A DNA stretch of 64,000 bases from Lineus longissimus (GCF_910592395.1 NC_088325.1:14140109-14204108), one strand, 5' to 3'. Positions 26,081-39,753 are shown, numbered from the stretch's first letter. Notes: generated from the letters alone by a model not told the origin. A program made the numbers and translations.

Positions 26081-27235
26081 CTTCCGAGCCGTGAAAATCT
26101 GTCAACAGGATCTGATGTTTTTTCCAACAAAAAGGGGAACGGTCTCTTTTCTGACCCAGAAATGGGTAAAATAAAGCTGTCTGGGTACCCTTATTTTAGC
26201 AAGTTTTGGATAAGCGGTAGACCACCTGGGATTCAGCTGAAATTGCTTATCACTAGGGACAGTGTGATTCAACTCAAATTGATATATCAGTTATGGGCAG
26301 CCCGAAATCAACAATAGAGTTGCCGGAATCCTTTGAGGGCGGGTGAAATTGGGGGGGGGGGCAGCAAAAGGAACGTATCGGGAGCCCCTTTAAGTCCTTG
26401 CCTGATCACATGACCATATGCCTAATAAATCAGTCTCTTAACTGGAGACCAAAATCAATAAAATGGCAACACCTGGTCATGCTCAGGCATAAAATCGATA
26501 GGCCTGCACATAGGTCTGGCAGACATGGGCCTCAACAGGGTAACCCTTTCGGGCTGGAATTGCTCCAATGTGGTATAAGCACAATATCCACCACATAGTT
26601 CCTGGGAGCTGAGCAGTGTCTGCAAAGGGAGGGTGGGGGCTCCGAAAAATAGATATACCTATTGCTGTAGTTATCATGCAAATTTGCTGAAACTTGGTAG
26701 TTGATGTATTTGTATAGTCTACACAATGGAAACGCTAAAATCTATATTAAGTGCATATTCGCAAAACTAGATATTTCCAAATTGGGAGTTCAATCAACTG
26801 GAGTAGGCCTTCAAACCGCTTTCCCCTTTTTGACCAATTTATCATGTCAATAACATTAACCACATCAATCGGCATATGAGAATTTAAAAAGTAGCTATAC
26901 CAAGGTCAGGTGACCTATTGTCTCCTCTCTAACATACAAACAAATTATGGAGCTAGCAGCGTTTAAAGTGTGTTCCAACCTTACTAGACCTATTGTTTTA
27001 CCTATAGCACAGTACATACATCGTTTCGAGTGCTTCCTTCTTGTTCAAAGCACATACGCATACCTGTACTTTTGGCACAAAACCATTGTGCGAATGTTGC
27101 AGCATTTTTCATAATATCAACCAACTAAACTAGTCTGTATATGAGGCCAAATAAACTGACTTTTCAGCATTGAAAAAGAATGATATGTAGGCCTACCCCT
27201 ATGAATAACCTCTGCTATCGGCAAATTGTCTGCAT

Positions 27236-27862
27236 TGCACTTTGCCTTATGCCCCCCAGCGAGCACAAGGCTGGCATAGACCTGGCAAAACCTGGCTCCG
27301 CCCCTGTCACGGCATTGCCAAGGCCTAGGCCAGGGCTGGCTCCACTGGCACAGCCAGCCAGCCAGGACCCCTTGATTGTTATGGTAATGGATAAACTGAA
27401 TTAATTGATGTTCATTTTCAAACAAAGGTGGCACCAACCCTGGCCCAGGCTGAGGCAATGGTCTTCAGCTTGGCTTGAGGGACTCATTCACACAAATGGT
27501 AATGCATTAAATACAACATCACTTGTACACTCAAAACAAATTAATAAGAAAACACATAGGTATCATAATTACCCAAATAACTAAAAAGAAGAGCAATGCA
27601 AGTGACTTTGATTGCGGTTTAGTTACCAAAACTAACCAGAAATTCCAAAAACGCAAACCACGAAAGTTAAGAAGTGAATTGAGATTTAAGAACTTTTCCT
27701 CATGGCAGGTCAGAACATCCACTTCACTGGATGTACCTAGGCCTGTCAGGCCTGGACTAGTTTTGAACACAATGCTATGCCAGTGCTGGGGCCAGGGGCA
27801 GGGCTGGGCCAGGGCCAGGTCACTTGTGCTAGCTGGGGCACTACCATGCATCATGGCGTGAT
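27236..27862. repeat. Inverted repeat bounding a GC-rich patch
   Basis: The left arm (about 27251-27288) reads TGCCCCCCAGCGAGCACAAG, and the right arm (about 27818-27850) contains CTTGTGCTAGCTGGGGCA, its imperfect reverse complement. Both arms are followed inward by runs of CCTGG/CCAGG (such as GGGCCAGGGGCAGGGC). The inside is AT-rich with no convincing gene. It may be a decayed foldback or DNA transposon. Confidence 0.4.
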
Positions 27863-29442
27863 CGGTACTAGGGTATTGCATACATCATGGAAGAGCCTGT
27901 CAGTCACTGATAATGGGTTAATATGAAAATATGTGTTACCATATGTTCCAATAAATAGATCCAACATACTTTATTCATGTTGTGAAGTACAAAATACTCT
28001 AAATTCACCAGTGTAAGACTGCTTCCTAATATTCAATTTGAGATAGAGATAGGATGTACATGGTCATTTGATGCCATTCAAGTTGTTGGAAATATGAGAG
28101 TCTGCTGACGATGCCGTTTCTCATGAAAGCCCTGGATCTAGGAGATAATTCTAATCCTAAAGCATGCATCGATTACATACACAATACCATGGGGACGTGA
28201 TTGGATGATATTGTCTGCATTAGCATACTTTATTGTTGAAATCTCGAGCAATGCCTGGAGCATTATAGCAAGAATCACCTACAGGGCATAAAAACTAAGC
28301 AGAATAGCGAAAAATATCCCCTGAAGACCCATTTAAGTTCACTGGGGACAGGCTTGCATTCACCTTTTGAGGACGAATATTGAGAGAAATAAAAGATTTT
28401 TCTAAATGTTCCAATGTATTTTGTGACTCATTCAGTTATCGTTCAGCCTAATGGCATAAACTTTGGTGCACCTGTACGCATCTTACGCTTTGTAGAAAAT
28501 GGAAATGACATTTTCTTTCTAACAATGTCTAAAGAAATCCATTCCAAAATACGGCGGTAGTGATTGGTCACCATTAGAAATGTACAACAACGTAGACTGT
28601 AAACTCTCCTACACTGCCCTCTGGTATCAGACAACAGCACTAAACCTCACCAGTGCCACCTATGAGCAGCCAAGTCATTAGCCACTCATCATTGATGGTG
28701 ATAAAATATCTAATCATGTCAGCTGTACAGGTATCCAGTCTGCAATCAAGGCCAGACAAATTTCACACCTGAAACCATGGCTACCAATGTTTTCACATCC
28801 GAGATGACTACACCAGACAGGAATCATCGACCAATGACTTGCAACCTCATATTTCCAGCTGATTTTGATAACGAAGAGCGGAGGTGAAAATCTCGATTGT
28901 CTTAACAGTAACACACAGTACCATTCTCCATAGCAAACACTACACTCAAGCACCTCTCTGCCAGTATCAGCCTACATGGTTATTGTGTAGTGTGATCAGA
29001 CTGAAAATGGCTGTGACAGGATCTGATGGACCTCCACCAACTTCACCCCAGCCATCCTTGGACCAGGATTCATAACATCTCAACTCCATGTCCAGTCCTC
29101 TCATTACCATACAGACATCGCATGACCTCGTGCAAGTTCAATCCAGTCGCATTCCGACCCTGGGAAGAGCTGGTCAGGTTATCGAGGAGGTGAAAGCAGA
29201 GTCGGTCAGTTCAGGTGATTGGTGGCTGGAGTTACATTCGCTACTAGTTGCCCAGCAGGGGCAGACCCAGGAAAGAGCGCCTCAAAGAAAATAGGGTACA
29301 TGGGCTACCAAGTTGCTTTTCCCCATACATTTACAAATTCAAGATAAGGAGGAGGGGGCAGTGGCCAACCTCATCCACCATCCCTGAATCTATGCTTGTT
29401 GCAGAGTCTAGCAGGACTTTATCCTCCTTGACCCCTTTACGC

Positions 29443-29589
29443 TTTGGGTGCTGAGTTGTACTCTTTGGTGCTGAGTTGCACTCTTTGGGTGCTGAGTTGC
29501 ACTCTTTGGTTGCTGAGTTGCACTCTTCGGGTGCCCAAGGCACACTCTCTTGGTGCCGGAGTTGCACTCTTTCAGTGCCTTAGTTGCAT
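29443..29589. repeat. 21 bp minisatellite, about 7 units
   Basis: Units of the form TTTGGGTGCTGAGTTGCACTC repeat about seven times with substitutions and one-base length changes. The last units are diverged (GGTGCCCAAGGCACACTC, AGTGCCTTAGTTGCATC). Because the unit is 20-22 bp, it leaves overlapping minus-strand frames open with repeated ECNSA-K words; I treat those frames as a by-product. Confidence 0.85.
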
Positions 29590-30039
29590 CACAGTTCAAG
29601 CTAGTTCGCTGGTACTTTTGATATCCGATTCAGTGGTAACGAATTCTGTCCTCAGCTAGTCTATACCAGCTGTAATCAAATTTTAGCTCAGCACTCAGCA
29701 TTTGAATCAATTTGACCAGCATCGCCGAGATATCCCACTGTTGTGAAATTACATATTTTCCATACATCATCCACAAAGTAGGAGATGAAATATCAGGAGA
29801 CTAGACAGAATTCAATTTCAAAGTGGCCTTAATGCGATTAGCATTTTAAATGGACCATTATAGATTTAACACGCTATTAAGAATGTGTTTGCCTCTATAT
29901 TGACCTTGAATTGAATGATAAGTTTTGAAAGTAATCATATTTTGCCAATTTTATTGGACGAGGTTTCCAATTATGCGAAAATTGGATGTGGACTATTGTC
30001 GGGACTCGTCTCGTCTAGCCGGGCCTGGTTGATGGAAAT

Positions 30040-30808
30040 TTATATGAAATGGATGGCTATCTGGTGCAGTAAGTTCACACATTTATTGACAATAACTGTC
30101 AGCTGTGTAACATCGGCAAAACTATTGCAACCCCGAAGATAATGATGTCATAATTATAACAGCCCAGCAGACTGCACAAGTATTTAATCACCTCTCTGGC
30201 CGTTAAAACCATGAATTCTTTGACCGTGGCTGAGTCATGTCTGGTATTTTGGTGAATTGGAGGAAGGGCACCACCTTTTGCAAAGCATGGAACTTTTTCT
30301 GAATTGTCAAGATGACCACCATCTGGTTCCTTTTGTGTGATCATTGCATGAATTTTACTGTTTATAAAACAATATTTCCTCAAAATAGTCTCAGATCCTG
30401 GAGGGTTAAACAGCAAGAAGTACTTACATTCCGCGTGGTAAAGAAAGCTTTGCTAACTGCTACTGACCTCCTGGAAAGAGATGATAGGATAACTGATTAG
30501 ATATTTACAGAATTAAGAAGGTAACTGGCGAATAGGTCTGAGCCGGAATGAACTGAAACCAATCGTGAACGAAGACTGGCGGGAAGTTGTCTGCTAGACT
30601 GATAAACCAATTCTCTGTCTTGTTCTCTGACACTCTGGTCACAAAACAGCGTGTCACAGCAGTTTAAAGAAGAGGATTGGTGAAATTTACAAATATATTT
30701 GAGGTACACGTTAAGGTAATAAGGTCCGAGTCAAGAAATCTTTCAATGTTGTTAAACTTTACAGTTGAACCGAATTCTCCCCTTTGGCAACCCTTGCTCC
30801 GGGCAAAA
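30040..30808 (-). CDS. Candidate five-exon gene segment with very short introns
   Basis: Minus-strand exons are 30691-30808, 30509-30634, 30428-30456, 30192-30357 and 30040-30102, ending at a TAA (30040-30042). Phases match at every join (0, 0, 2, 0). Introns are 56, 52, 70 and 89 bp, and three have clear pyrimidine tracts (for example GACACGCTGTTTTGTGACCAG). Peptides include NNIERFLDSDLITLTC, SVREQDRELVYQSSRQLPAS, and KIHAMITQKEPDGGHLDN followed by SEKVPCFAKGG. ITLTC recalls an immunoglobulin-fold strand, but this is too short to assign. The 30428 exon needs a second AG 14 bp past a better acceptor, and two donors follow TTT or TCT; these are the weak points. Confidence 0.33.
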
Positions 30809-32969
30809 CTCAAAAACAAAAATAGCGAAGTAACATTACAACCGATTTCCCAAAACATAAATAATGCACATATCTTGGTCTTTTTCCTCAGTGTCTGGTC
30901 GAGTAATACACTTTCCATTATAGGTTTTTACATTGTACGTATTGCGATATTTCCTCCTGAAAAATTCAGATATCCTTTCAAAGAAGGTAGAGATACTTTG
31001 CCGCATGGCTCAGGGGTCAAATTGTTTTTCTCAAAGTGTATATCATGTACATGTATATTGGAGTATTGGCAATAGGATTTGGATAGTAAAGGTGTGTTGC
31101 TTGTTGACACGTACATCCTATTTTTGCATGCTTGTTTATCCGGTTTTGTGTATGTAAAGTAATCCCAGAATATCAGTGAAGAAACCATGACGGATTCCCT
31201 TAATAGTTGCCTGGGAAAGTTTTCTCTGCATGATAGGAGCTTGTCGGTGGTATCTCGTGTCAGAAACCAGATTCAATAGCAGGACCATCTTGACCACCAA
31301 GGTTTTTGCATCTTATCAAGATGTGTCCCCTGTTACACTTAAAGTCGAGAATCAGCTGCCATAAACGAACAGCGCGTGTCACTCTCAGGCCCTAATTGTT
31401 GCTGGCGATACTCTCTGACCCCAATTCTCCCAGCTAGAAGTGGCGTCTGAGCAAACACACGCCAGCCAGGAAAATCATGCCAACAAGTCTCGCCATGTCC
31501 TCCGACATCTTGATATGACTTGTGTCAATTTCCTAATGTTGTCCGAACGTTATCGATTGCGGTGGACAGCTGTCTCATGGCCGACCAAGTACAAATATGG
31601 CAAGTTGATGGAGTACGGTTTTCAATAGAAGAAATTGATAGCTGGACACTTTCGAGGGTCAAACTGTCCCCAGACAGCTCTCCATTCCGATTTCTGAATC
31701 TTTTAGGACTGCACATCATTAGAGAACTACTCCAGCTAACAGCCATCTCACAGCTGATGCAGGACTAATCTGGAAAGTTACTTGAGTACTTTCTTGAAGA
31801 GAACAAATGACAGACAGACACTTCCTTCACTCCAGGCTTGACTATGAAGACAGAACTCTATTGGCTTTGGCTTCAGATTTCCAAATCTTTGAGAACTGGT
31901 CATCCTAGCTGGGAGATATACTCAGGAAGAGTAGGAACAGCTGTTGTCTACCCTCTGCGACAAGTTCATGGGAAAATGAACATTAGTTCCAGAGACTCAT
32001 AACATATTTGGTTATCTCATCAATTCCTCTGATACCATATTTGGTTGCCGACCCGTACCATGTCTGGGTAATGGACAATCCCGGCACTCAACATCCCAAT
32101 TTGATCATCCCTCAATTGTATCTGGTCAATCTTCCACAGTAAAGCGGACATCACTCACTCAATATTGGTTCGTTCTCAGTCACATTGAATGTACTCATGT
32201 CAATGGCGACTATTAGTTGATGATTGCAATGGCCACCTGTCTTGAGATATAGCAAACATAGAAAGCCATCAATGATTCGTGGGTAATTTCATCGGAATGA
32301 CATTGGCGGAGACGACGAGGCTGCAACTTAGACAAGGCCACATCAAATCATTCTGCTTAACCGAGTCTAAGAATCCACACCATTCACCGAGATGGTTCAA
32401 AGAATGCACTGAGTTGGCTAGAAAAGTGTGTCAGATACCACCAGGCAAGCTTGCAAGGACAGCACCCTGATGGACAGCTGAAGGGAAAAGACATCGAGCC
32501 TGCCCAAAAAAGGCCTGGAACTATACTGTAGAAAGGGAATTGAGAGACTGTTTCATATCTTTTACAAATTTTTATGATCCATCTACTACGATAAGACCAA
32601 ATTGAATTCAGGCAGACTTTGCAAAATGTGCACTGTGCATCTTGCAGCCCTCACCGCCATGATAACGAACGGCAGACCAGCAACTTCCCGTCGAATCAAT
32701 CTCTTCCCGGAATGTACCTGCCAGATTCCTAACATTGCCAGCCTCGCCAGCATTTTGATAGGAATGACTACAAAAGTGTTTGTTTACTGTATTAAAAGGT
32801 TTGCACAGTAAATATCCGCAGAAATGCACTTGGCGGTTGATGGTCTGATCAGGGTGCCGGGTGAAGTTAACCCTGGTGTCTAGGATATACGGTCATTGTA
32901 CCCTAAGAACTGCACACGCTAGTCTGTATGATCGGTACACGTGTTGCTGAACTTGCTGATGTTTGGGAT

Positions 32970-35468
32970 TCAGATGTCATGTTGTGTCAGGTGGCGGATT
33001 GTCTTACTGTTATTTCGGGGTATGTTTGTTTCGCCTCCTTCAACAATTGGATTATCCATCCATGTCAGCTTGCTCATGGTTAGTTGATGGTATATCGACC
33101 CTCCACTTGAGAACAGGGTGTACCTAGATTGCGGTACGTCTGGTCTTTCTCCCTCTGCTCTCAGACTAATAGGTCTGGGTCGGTCGTCCGCCAACAGAAG
33201 GGGCAATCCTTGTCTATTTGATCCGCGAATAATTGTGAGCGGAAAACTCGAGTGTATCCTGCGAGTTGGCCGCCGAGAGCTTTTAACACAAGTATCCTTG
33301 CCGGTAGAAACCTTGTCAGATTCGGTGAGACTGGGACGAGACGAGATGAAACAATTTGCGGAGGCGCTTTTTATAGTGTGAAGGGTAAGAGACTGGACAC
33401 ATTTAAAGCTATAGCTGCATTTTCCAACACTTTTGTGATGACTAGCATGGCAGAGAAACCTTGGGATGTTCTTTAACAGGATCTCAGTTTTTGTCAAATC
33501 AAACGGCTGTAGCAATTTTTACTGACACTTTTCTCCCAGAGTGCTTAATGTAGAAATAAAGCTCCCACATTCAGCACTTGTGATTGGCAACATTCTCCAT
33601 CAAGTTCAGCGCCAGTGCCGACCGAAATTGTGTTTTTAGAGTGTTAATACCCAGGGTCATAAACGCCTCCCCTGATCACCCCATCGCATGTTCCACGCCC
33701 GTAACCATCAGCCAATCAGCTCATTCGCGATGTCGATATCAATTATGCGTAACTAACAAACGAAACTGGGGCTATCAATTCTAGAACTGTCTATAAACTA
33801 TGCCAGACACTGACAGTTAAAGCCCAATTCACCTCATAATGAGTCTGCATACCACATTATTGAAGAGTCAAGTGGTATTAAAAGAGGATGTCACCTGAAT
33901 TCCTGACAAAATCACACTAATAACTATAATTGGACTCCAGTTGAAACAATTGAACATCGAATGATTATAGACTGAGTCACAGTCGTGAATTGATTACAAG
34001 GTTATTAAAGACGATGAAATCGCTCCATAAGGTCACTTTCCAATATCAAGTGTTCTTCGTTTTGGCTTCCCCTTTCTCCTAAGATAGATTGAGTGTTTAT
34101 CTTTTTAAAATCAACAAATATGGTTTACAAAGTCTCGTGTCAAAAAAGAACGCAAATTGGTAACTTCAAAGCGATGCTACTGATAAAAGCTGATACCTTA
34201 TTTATAGAGAGTAACAAGCTGAGTTGTATCCTATGACTTTTGGCAATGGTTTGATTTTCTGAAAGAACTGAAGCTGTGGAATCAAAGTTGGGATCATGGA
34301 CTGCAAAAAATTTCCGTTTTTTCGGCCCCATGCCTCCCAATATGCTGTTGCGGGTGGTAGGTACTAAAGTACACATAGGAACGACAAGACGGAAAAAAAA
34401 CAACCTCAAAAAATCGTACCATCTGATCGAGACGTTAAAAAACATCGTCAAAAGCAACACAGCGAGTTTTTGTGCCACTTTTTGTAAAAGGTTTAACGTT
34501 TTTCCAAAACAGAGACGTGAGATCGCATTGGCAAATACCAGGTATGGTGGTAGAGGGAAAAATTACCATTATTTTGTAAGAATCAGTCACAGCGGGAGGC
34601 TAAAGTGCCATGCCGTCTGACAGTGACAGACTCAACCCAATATTATTTCCCCAAATTGGGAGTTTCCTGAAGGGTGCTTTTCATCTGGGGAAAAATGATG
34701 ATCACCGAGACACCGAAGGAGGGGGAAGAGAGGTATGTGTCCAAATGTCCTGATATAAAACAGGTCCAGGTTATTTCATTCTGAATCCCAACGGCCCCTC
34801 TCCTGATCCCAACAGGCCATTTCATTCCGAAATCCTATTCTCAAATCCCCACCAAAAGCTACCGAAGATCATGGCTTCTGTGTGCTATCATACCCCACCC
34901 CAACCTCACATCACACCGATAAACTCATATCCCCCGACATCTTATTTCCAACAGTTTTTCCCCCTTAACATGTTTAAAATGAAATGCATTAAAAATGTCA
35001 TTATTTTCTCCCCAGTTCTTTCACCAAGTGAATATTCTCTCGGAAATTCGATTTGACAAGTTTCATACTTAGTGCTTCTTAATTTCACAGATGATAGAAA
35101 CCAACGACACTCAAAAATTAAATCATCGCGGAGATTTTACGCGCTTTTGATTTTTGTTGGCATGGATTGCTCTTTGAATTAATACGTTTTGTTCTTCAAC
35201 TATTGACGCTATAATGCATAGGTGTTGTGCTGTGCGGGGGTCTTGATGAAAACGGAAATCCTAGCAGAATTGGAAGTTATTTCGAAAAAATTCTCACCCA
35301 ATCAAATTTCATCTCAATTCTTCTTCACCCCATCGCACCAACACATCGTAATCAGACACGAATCTAATCCTGTGTTTTAAAAAAGTCTCGACACAAAATC
35401 ACAATTTATTGGCCGAGATTACCTGCGCCGACAATGCCAATATTGGCGATAATTTGATGAAAAGATAA
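32970..35468 (-). CDS. Candidate three-exon 3' end of a membrane protein
   Basis: Minus-strand exons are 35423-35468 (46 bp), 34197-34363 (167 bp) and 32970-33392 (423 bp, ending at a TGA). Phases match at both joins (1, then 0). Acceptors are strong (CCCTGACGCTGCCTCCAG; CGTTCCTATGTGTACTTTAG) and donors are GCAG/GTAATC and TAAG/GTATCA. The first exon reads QIIANIGIVGAG, which could end a membrane helix. A basic motif, GGMGPKKRKFF, follows, and then a long polar tail ending SKTIRHLTQHDI. The last exon lies in the longest open frame of the window (181 codons), where chance alone would rarely reach this length. A cytoplasmic receptor-type tail would fit, but no family is recognised. Confidence 0.4.
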
Positions 35469-36118
35469 CTGGAGGCAGCGTCAGGGGAATATGACAAATA
35501 TTGGGTTTCTCAGTCGTGCGTTCCAATATTGCTTCTGAGTGGGTTAAGACTATACTTTATTAACCCGAGGTTCTGAGACATCGTTGCAGACTTGGAAATC
35601 TTGGCAGCAAGCTGGCGACTGGGTAGTAGTATTGGGTTTCTTGCATACCGGTGTTGAGATGAGCAGTTGCTTCCAAGTGTGTTCAACAGTTTTTAGGCTT
35701 TATCACATCGAAAGATGATACCTCTGGCTGTGAAAAGGGTTCATCAACACAGTAACATCATTCCACTGCAAAGTAAGCGTGAAACTTTTTCCGAAAGCAA
35801 AGTCTTGAGACACAACACAATCCTTTAGGTCGGTTTTAGCGCCTCAAAGATGAGGGTTAAATTGGAAACTGCATAAGCGATGTTTCTGACTTACAAACTT
35901 TAGTAAGTCTATTTTCCCAAGTTTTCAGCCACCGATACCACCTTTTTTCTCACCAAAAGCAAGGTCTGAAGAAAGATATTTCATAGGTTTGAAGCATCAT
36001 TTGGGGAAGGAGTCCGTCTTTCCCATATACATGTCAACTTTGACAACCAATGAGGTAGCGACAATTTTCATAAGGTCTCCTTACGTTTGTACGTTTGTCC
36101 TCATAAATAGATCTGTCT

Positions 36119-36132
36119 GTTCCCATGGCAAC
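36119..36132. promoter_or_regulatory. X-box-like motif
   Basis: GTTCCCATGGCAAC agrees with the RFX X-box consensus (GTNRCC-AT-RGYAAC) except for one base in the left half. No linked first exon is seen. Confidence 0.3.
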
Positions 36133-36247
36133 GAGGGAAGCTGTCTTCCAATTGATGGACATTTTCCAGTCGAGCATTACATGAAAAATGAGGGGGGGGG
36201 GATTCTAGTGATTCTGTATCGCTGGTCGGCGAACAAGAATTGCCGGT

Positions 36248-36329
36248 GAAGAAACATCATCAATCCCAAAAAATTTTGGCTTTGAAAATTTTTCAGAATT
36301 TTGAACTTCTGAAGTTCAAAAATTTTCGC
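36248..36329 (-). repeat. Dispersed AT-rich repeat, inverted copy of the 51.7 kb repeat
   Basis: Reverse-complemented, this segment reads GAAGTTCAAAATTCTGAAAA, then TTTTCAAAG, then GGGA-TGATGATGTTTCTTC, matching both units of the tandem duplication at 51739-52028 over about 75 bp. This shows the unit is a dispersed element and not only a local duplication. Confidence 0.8.
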
Positions 36330-36339
36330 GGGAAAACCA

Positions 36340-36452
36340 TAATCATGCATTTTATCCCCGGATTTTCAACTTCACTTACGCGACCACCCTAGTAACGCGA
36401 CCATTCAACCTCGGTCCTATGAGTGGTCGTGTTACCGGGGTTCCACTGTATA
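36340..36452. repeat. Decayed hairpin repeat ending in TTCCACTGTA
   Basis: ACGCGACCA occurs twice 20 bp apart, and GTAACGCGACCA is inverted as TGGTCGTGTTAC, followed by GGGGTTCCACTGTA. The same terminal word recurs at 40240-40253 (GGAGGTTCAACTGTAC) and 41053-41066 (AGAGGTCTCACTGTAC). Such 'vacancy and palindrome' units are common in invertebrate DNA transposon remains; assignment is tentative. Confidence 0.45.
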
Positions 36453-38888
36453 GGGTAATAAGTAAAATGACTAATTCAGAAATTAAAGCCTACTGTTGGT
36501 ATTGGCACATATCAACTCGGACTGTATATGTGATCCAATTCACAGAACAGAATGTACTTTTAGCAACGAAAACCTACAGCAGACGGAATTTCAAACATCT
36601 GATAGCGCTATTCCAAACACTACGCTCGAAGAAACATGATCCTTGGCTGATCAAGTGTAAAAACACAGCCAATCGAAAACTGTGTTTTTATGAAATCCCC
36701 GAAGTGATTTTGGAGTCGGCACAGTCCCCCGAGCCTCAGTTCGGTCATTCGAATCTCACGCTAACAGACCTAGGGACCAGAATGAAAACTGTATCCACAT
36801 GATAAAGCCATTGCAAAAAGTGGTCGCTAATGATGCAATTTTCTTATAGCGCTGTTTTTTCAATGCGGAATGCTAACCCATTAGTGGCCAATAATGCAGT
36901 TGAATGAGGCAAAGGTTAAAGGCAGATATATTTTCTTGATCCTCATGATGCTGATTCCTGTTGAATTTTGCAGTAAGCCAGTCTAACAGAAGACCTTTTG
37001 CCAACTGCCTCCTTTTGCGCGCCATCAATAAGAAATTTGTTTGTCTTCAATAACATTTCATTGTCCCAAGTGAGTTCTCACCACATTGGCACTATCAAAT
37101 TATTTAAAGGGTGGAAGACAGACTGTGGTCCCAGACAGAAAGTGCTGCAATTTTTATCGAATTGCTATCTAAAAGTCTGGTTTCATGTCGGAGAGAAGCG
37201 TTGCGGTCTCCCATGTTCCATTTTTTATACGTTTTATAGACAGAACATTTGCACGGCGCGGCTAGATAACTTTTCTAACTGCTAATTTTGAAATAGCTGA
37301 GACACATCAACAAATCTACCACTCAAATGATAGCAGACTCGGTGTTAAGACTAAATGCTATTATTTCCCCATCTAATAAGACAATAAACTTGTACTGCTT
37401 AGCAATTATTGACAAACTTTTCTAACTACAAATTTTGAGACAGCTCCAACTGTTGAGGGTACAACATTTGAAGAGCACCCAGCCCTTGAATCAAGACTAA
37501 CTGCCATTGTACTCCCATCTTAAATTTACATCATTTTTAGACGTCTGCCAGACAATTGGAGATCAATTACTGGGTTAATACACGTGCCTAAAACTAAATC
37601 ACCGCAACAAGATTAGGAGACTGGATAAACGCACGCGAAACATCTCGTTTGAATCGCTACTTTGCAAGCCACAAGTGCCGATCGACAGACGAAATATTAC
37701 CCATCGAATGATGATTTGAATTCAACAATTTGGCGAGAGGATTTCATCCCATTTGATGAAGTGCTTTATCAGGCTTCATGGCACCAGCCTTTGAAGGAGA
37801 ACAATATGTTTGTTCAACATACAGTACAGGACATGGCGAATTCTCTCATACTCTGTCCGTCTGGCGTGTCAGTATTGCACTGCCTTCTTGAACACAGCAT
37901 ATGAATCGACTTCTTTGGTCAAGTTACATTGAATGAATCCGACATTCTACCGATTTAATTCCAACTTCAAACCGCCATCCTGTCCTGTACATTCAACACT
38001 CGGGAATAAAAATCAATAGTATAGATGCTTTTATTCAACTTAAGTTGGACGAAAGTCTATTTCATCCTTTCACCTGCATATCTAATGCATTTGTATGTAT
38101 ATTTATGCACAGGTGATGGCATTAACTTAGGCCGAACAAAATCAAATGACCGATTTCAATACTCCGTGACCAATATCACTGCACATTTTGCATTGGTATA
38201 TGTACATCAGTTTGTCCTGGTTGGCTTGGAGTGCACCAACTCAGACATGTGTATTGATCTGTGCATCAAATTGTTCGACTGCACAATCAACTGTGAGGAA
38301 GCACTTTAATTTCACATTGTGTGCTAGGCGGTTGCACAGGTGCACAATGGGACGATGGAAGTGGTCCTCGAGACTCCGTACATACACTGGTAGAATTTGC
38401 CCGAAAATGTCCGAAAACTGGTTTCGCAAAAACTTTCCAGAAAAGTGCCAAACAGATTTCCCCACGAGCCAAGAGCTTCGAAATGGGTACCCACTTCATG
38501 GGGTTCCAGTGGTTTTTAATTTCATGAGGCAACACAATCTTCACTCCTCCCTTGAGTACACATTCCCCTTGTTTCAAGTCAAGCTCTGACGACTACAGTA
38601 GGCTCCTGAACGCATCGAGAACAGGTTAATTTGGATTGAACATTTAAGGATTTCTGCAATAAGGGTTAACAGAATCGATCAAGGTCTAGACACTTAATCA
38701 TTAGCAAATAGTCGGCCGTGGTAAAGAGTTGTAAATGAGGTGGGGAAGTAGCGAAGACGGAGACATCTTGTCGACTGTAAAAGATGGCGCCGCGATGGCT
38801 AATGGAAACAACGAGGGAATGGACAGTTGATAGTGACTGATGTGTTTGGTCATTAAGAGATTTGGGTGTGTGGCATAATTGTCTTCAA

Positions 38889-39123
38889 TCACAGAAGAAG
38901 ACGCTTCATATGCATCAATTTTTTAGATATGCAATCAATCATATCAGCGAAGATGTATCTTGCCTGCCCTGTATCCAATACACTGAGTCGACCAAAGAAG
39001 GGGTTAAGCCAATAGATAACGGAGGTGAAAAACACAAATGAAGCGGGGATGTTCCGCCACATGGTCCAGATAGAACATGATGGATAATCTGTAATCATTG
39101 TCCGAACGTCATCGCTCAAGTCG
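38889..39123 (-). CDS. Candidate terminal exon, possible membrane segment
   Basis: A very strong acceptor (TTACCGATCTTTATTAATTCAG) opens 77 codons in phase 2, to a TGA at 38889-38891. The sequence begins DLSDDVRTMITDYPSC, has a hydrophobic run IPASFVFFTSVIYWLNPFF, and ends ADMIDCISKKLMHMKRLLL. Just upstream, 39236-39297 is another exon-like segment (FDARKAKEGKDCRTKLTHLQ) with good signals, but its phase 0 end does not match this phase 2 start, so I do not join them. Unrecognised. Confidence 0.33.
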
Positions 39124-39753
39124 CTGAATTAATAAAGATCGGTAATAACAGCTGTTACATCATTGAGTCGCACCCGAGTGTTCAGATGGCTTGCCTGGCT
39201 ATTTCAAGATGTCTTTTAGGTGATGACGGCGATACCTGTAAGTGGGTTAGTTTTGTTCGGCAGTCTTTGCCTTCCTTAGCTTTACGAGCATCAAATTCTG
39301 TAGATGCTACTATCTATTCAACTCTGAGCTACTCTGTCTACAACATTTGAGAGCATGGTAATCCCCAACTCCCCAATCATCAGACATTCTTGTGTTCACA
39401 ATTTGTTCTGACTGTCATATTTTTTTACCATCCACGGCAAAATAAACGCAAATACTCCATTATTCACCATATGATGCAGTCATCATTAGATTCACGACCG
39501 TGGGGGGTGCGGTCGACAGACGGAATCTCCCTCAGGATCGGGAGAGAAACGAAACGATCTGATCAGAACATGGCCCCAGCAGACATCATCAATATATGCC
39601 GCAACAATTGCCATTGTCAGGTTCGCTATACGCAATTTATTAAATTTCACCAGCTCAGGTATTCATCAGTTAACAACAGTTGAGTAATAGGAATTCCATT
39701 AACTCTTGAAGGTATTCATCAGTTACCAAAAGTAACAAGAGTGCCATTGAGTC

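Noticed and set aside
29331-29599. Minus-strand frames with repeated ECNSA-K peptide
   Set aside because: They come from the 21 bp minisatellite, with unit length changes that break any single frame.
36307-36321. Heat-shock element (GAACTTCTGAAGTTC)
   Set aside because: GAA and TTC blocks have the wrong spacing for HSF binding and lie in a dispersed repeat.
36419-36802. 127-codon plus-strand frame
   Set aside because: It begins inside the hairpin repeat and has no supporting splice or start context.
38188-38589. 133-codon plus-strand frame
   Set aside because: Cysteine and serine-rich but without splice signals or recognisable motif; the minus strand is also open here.
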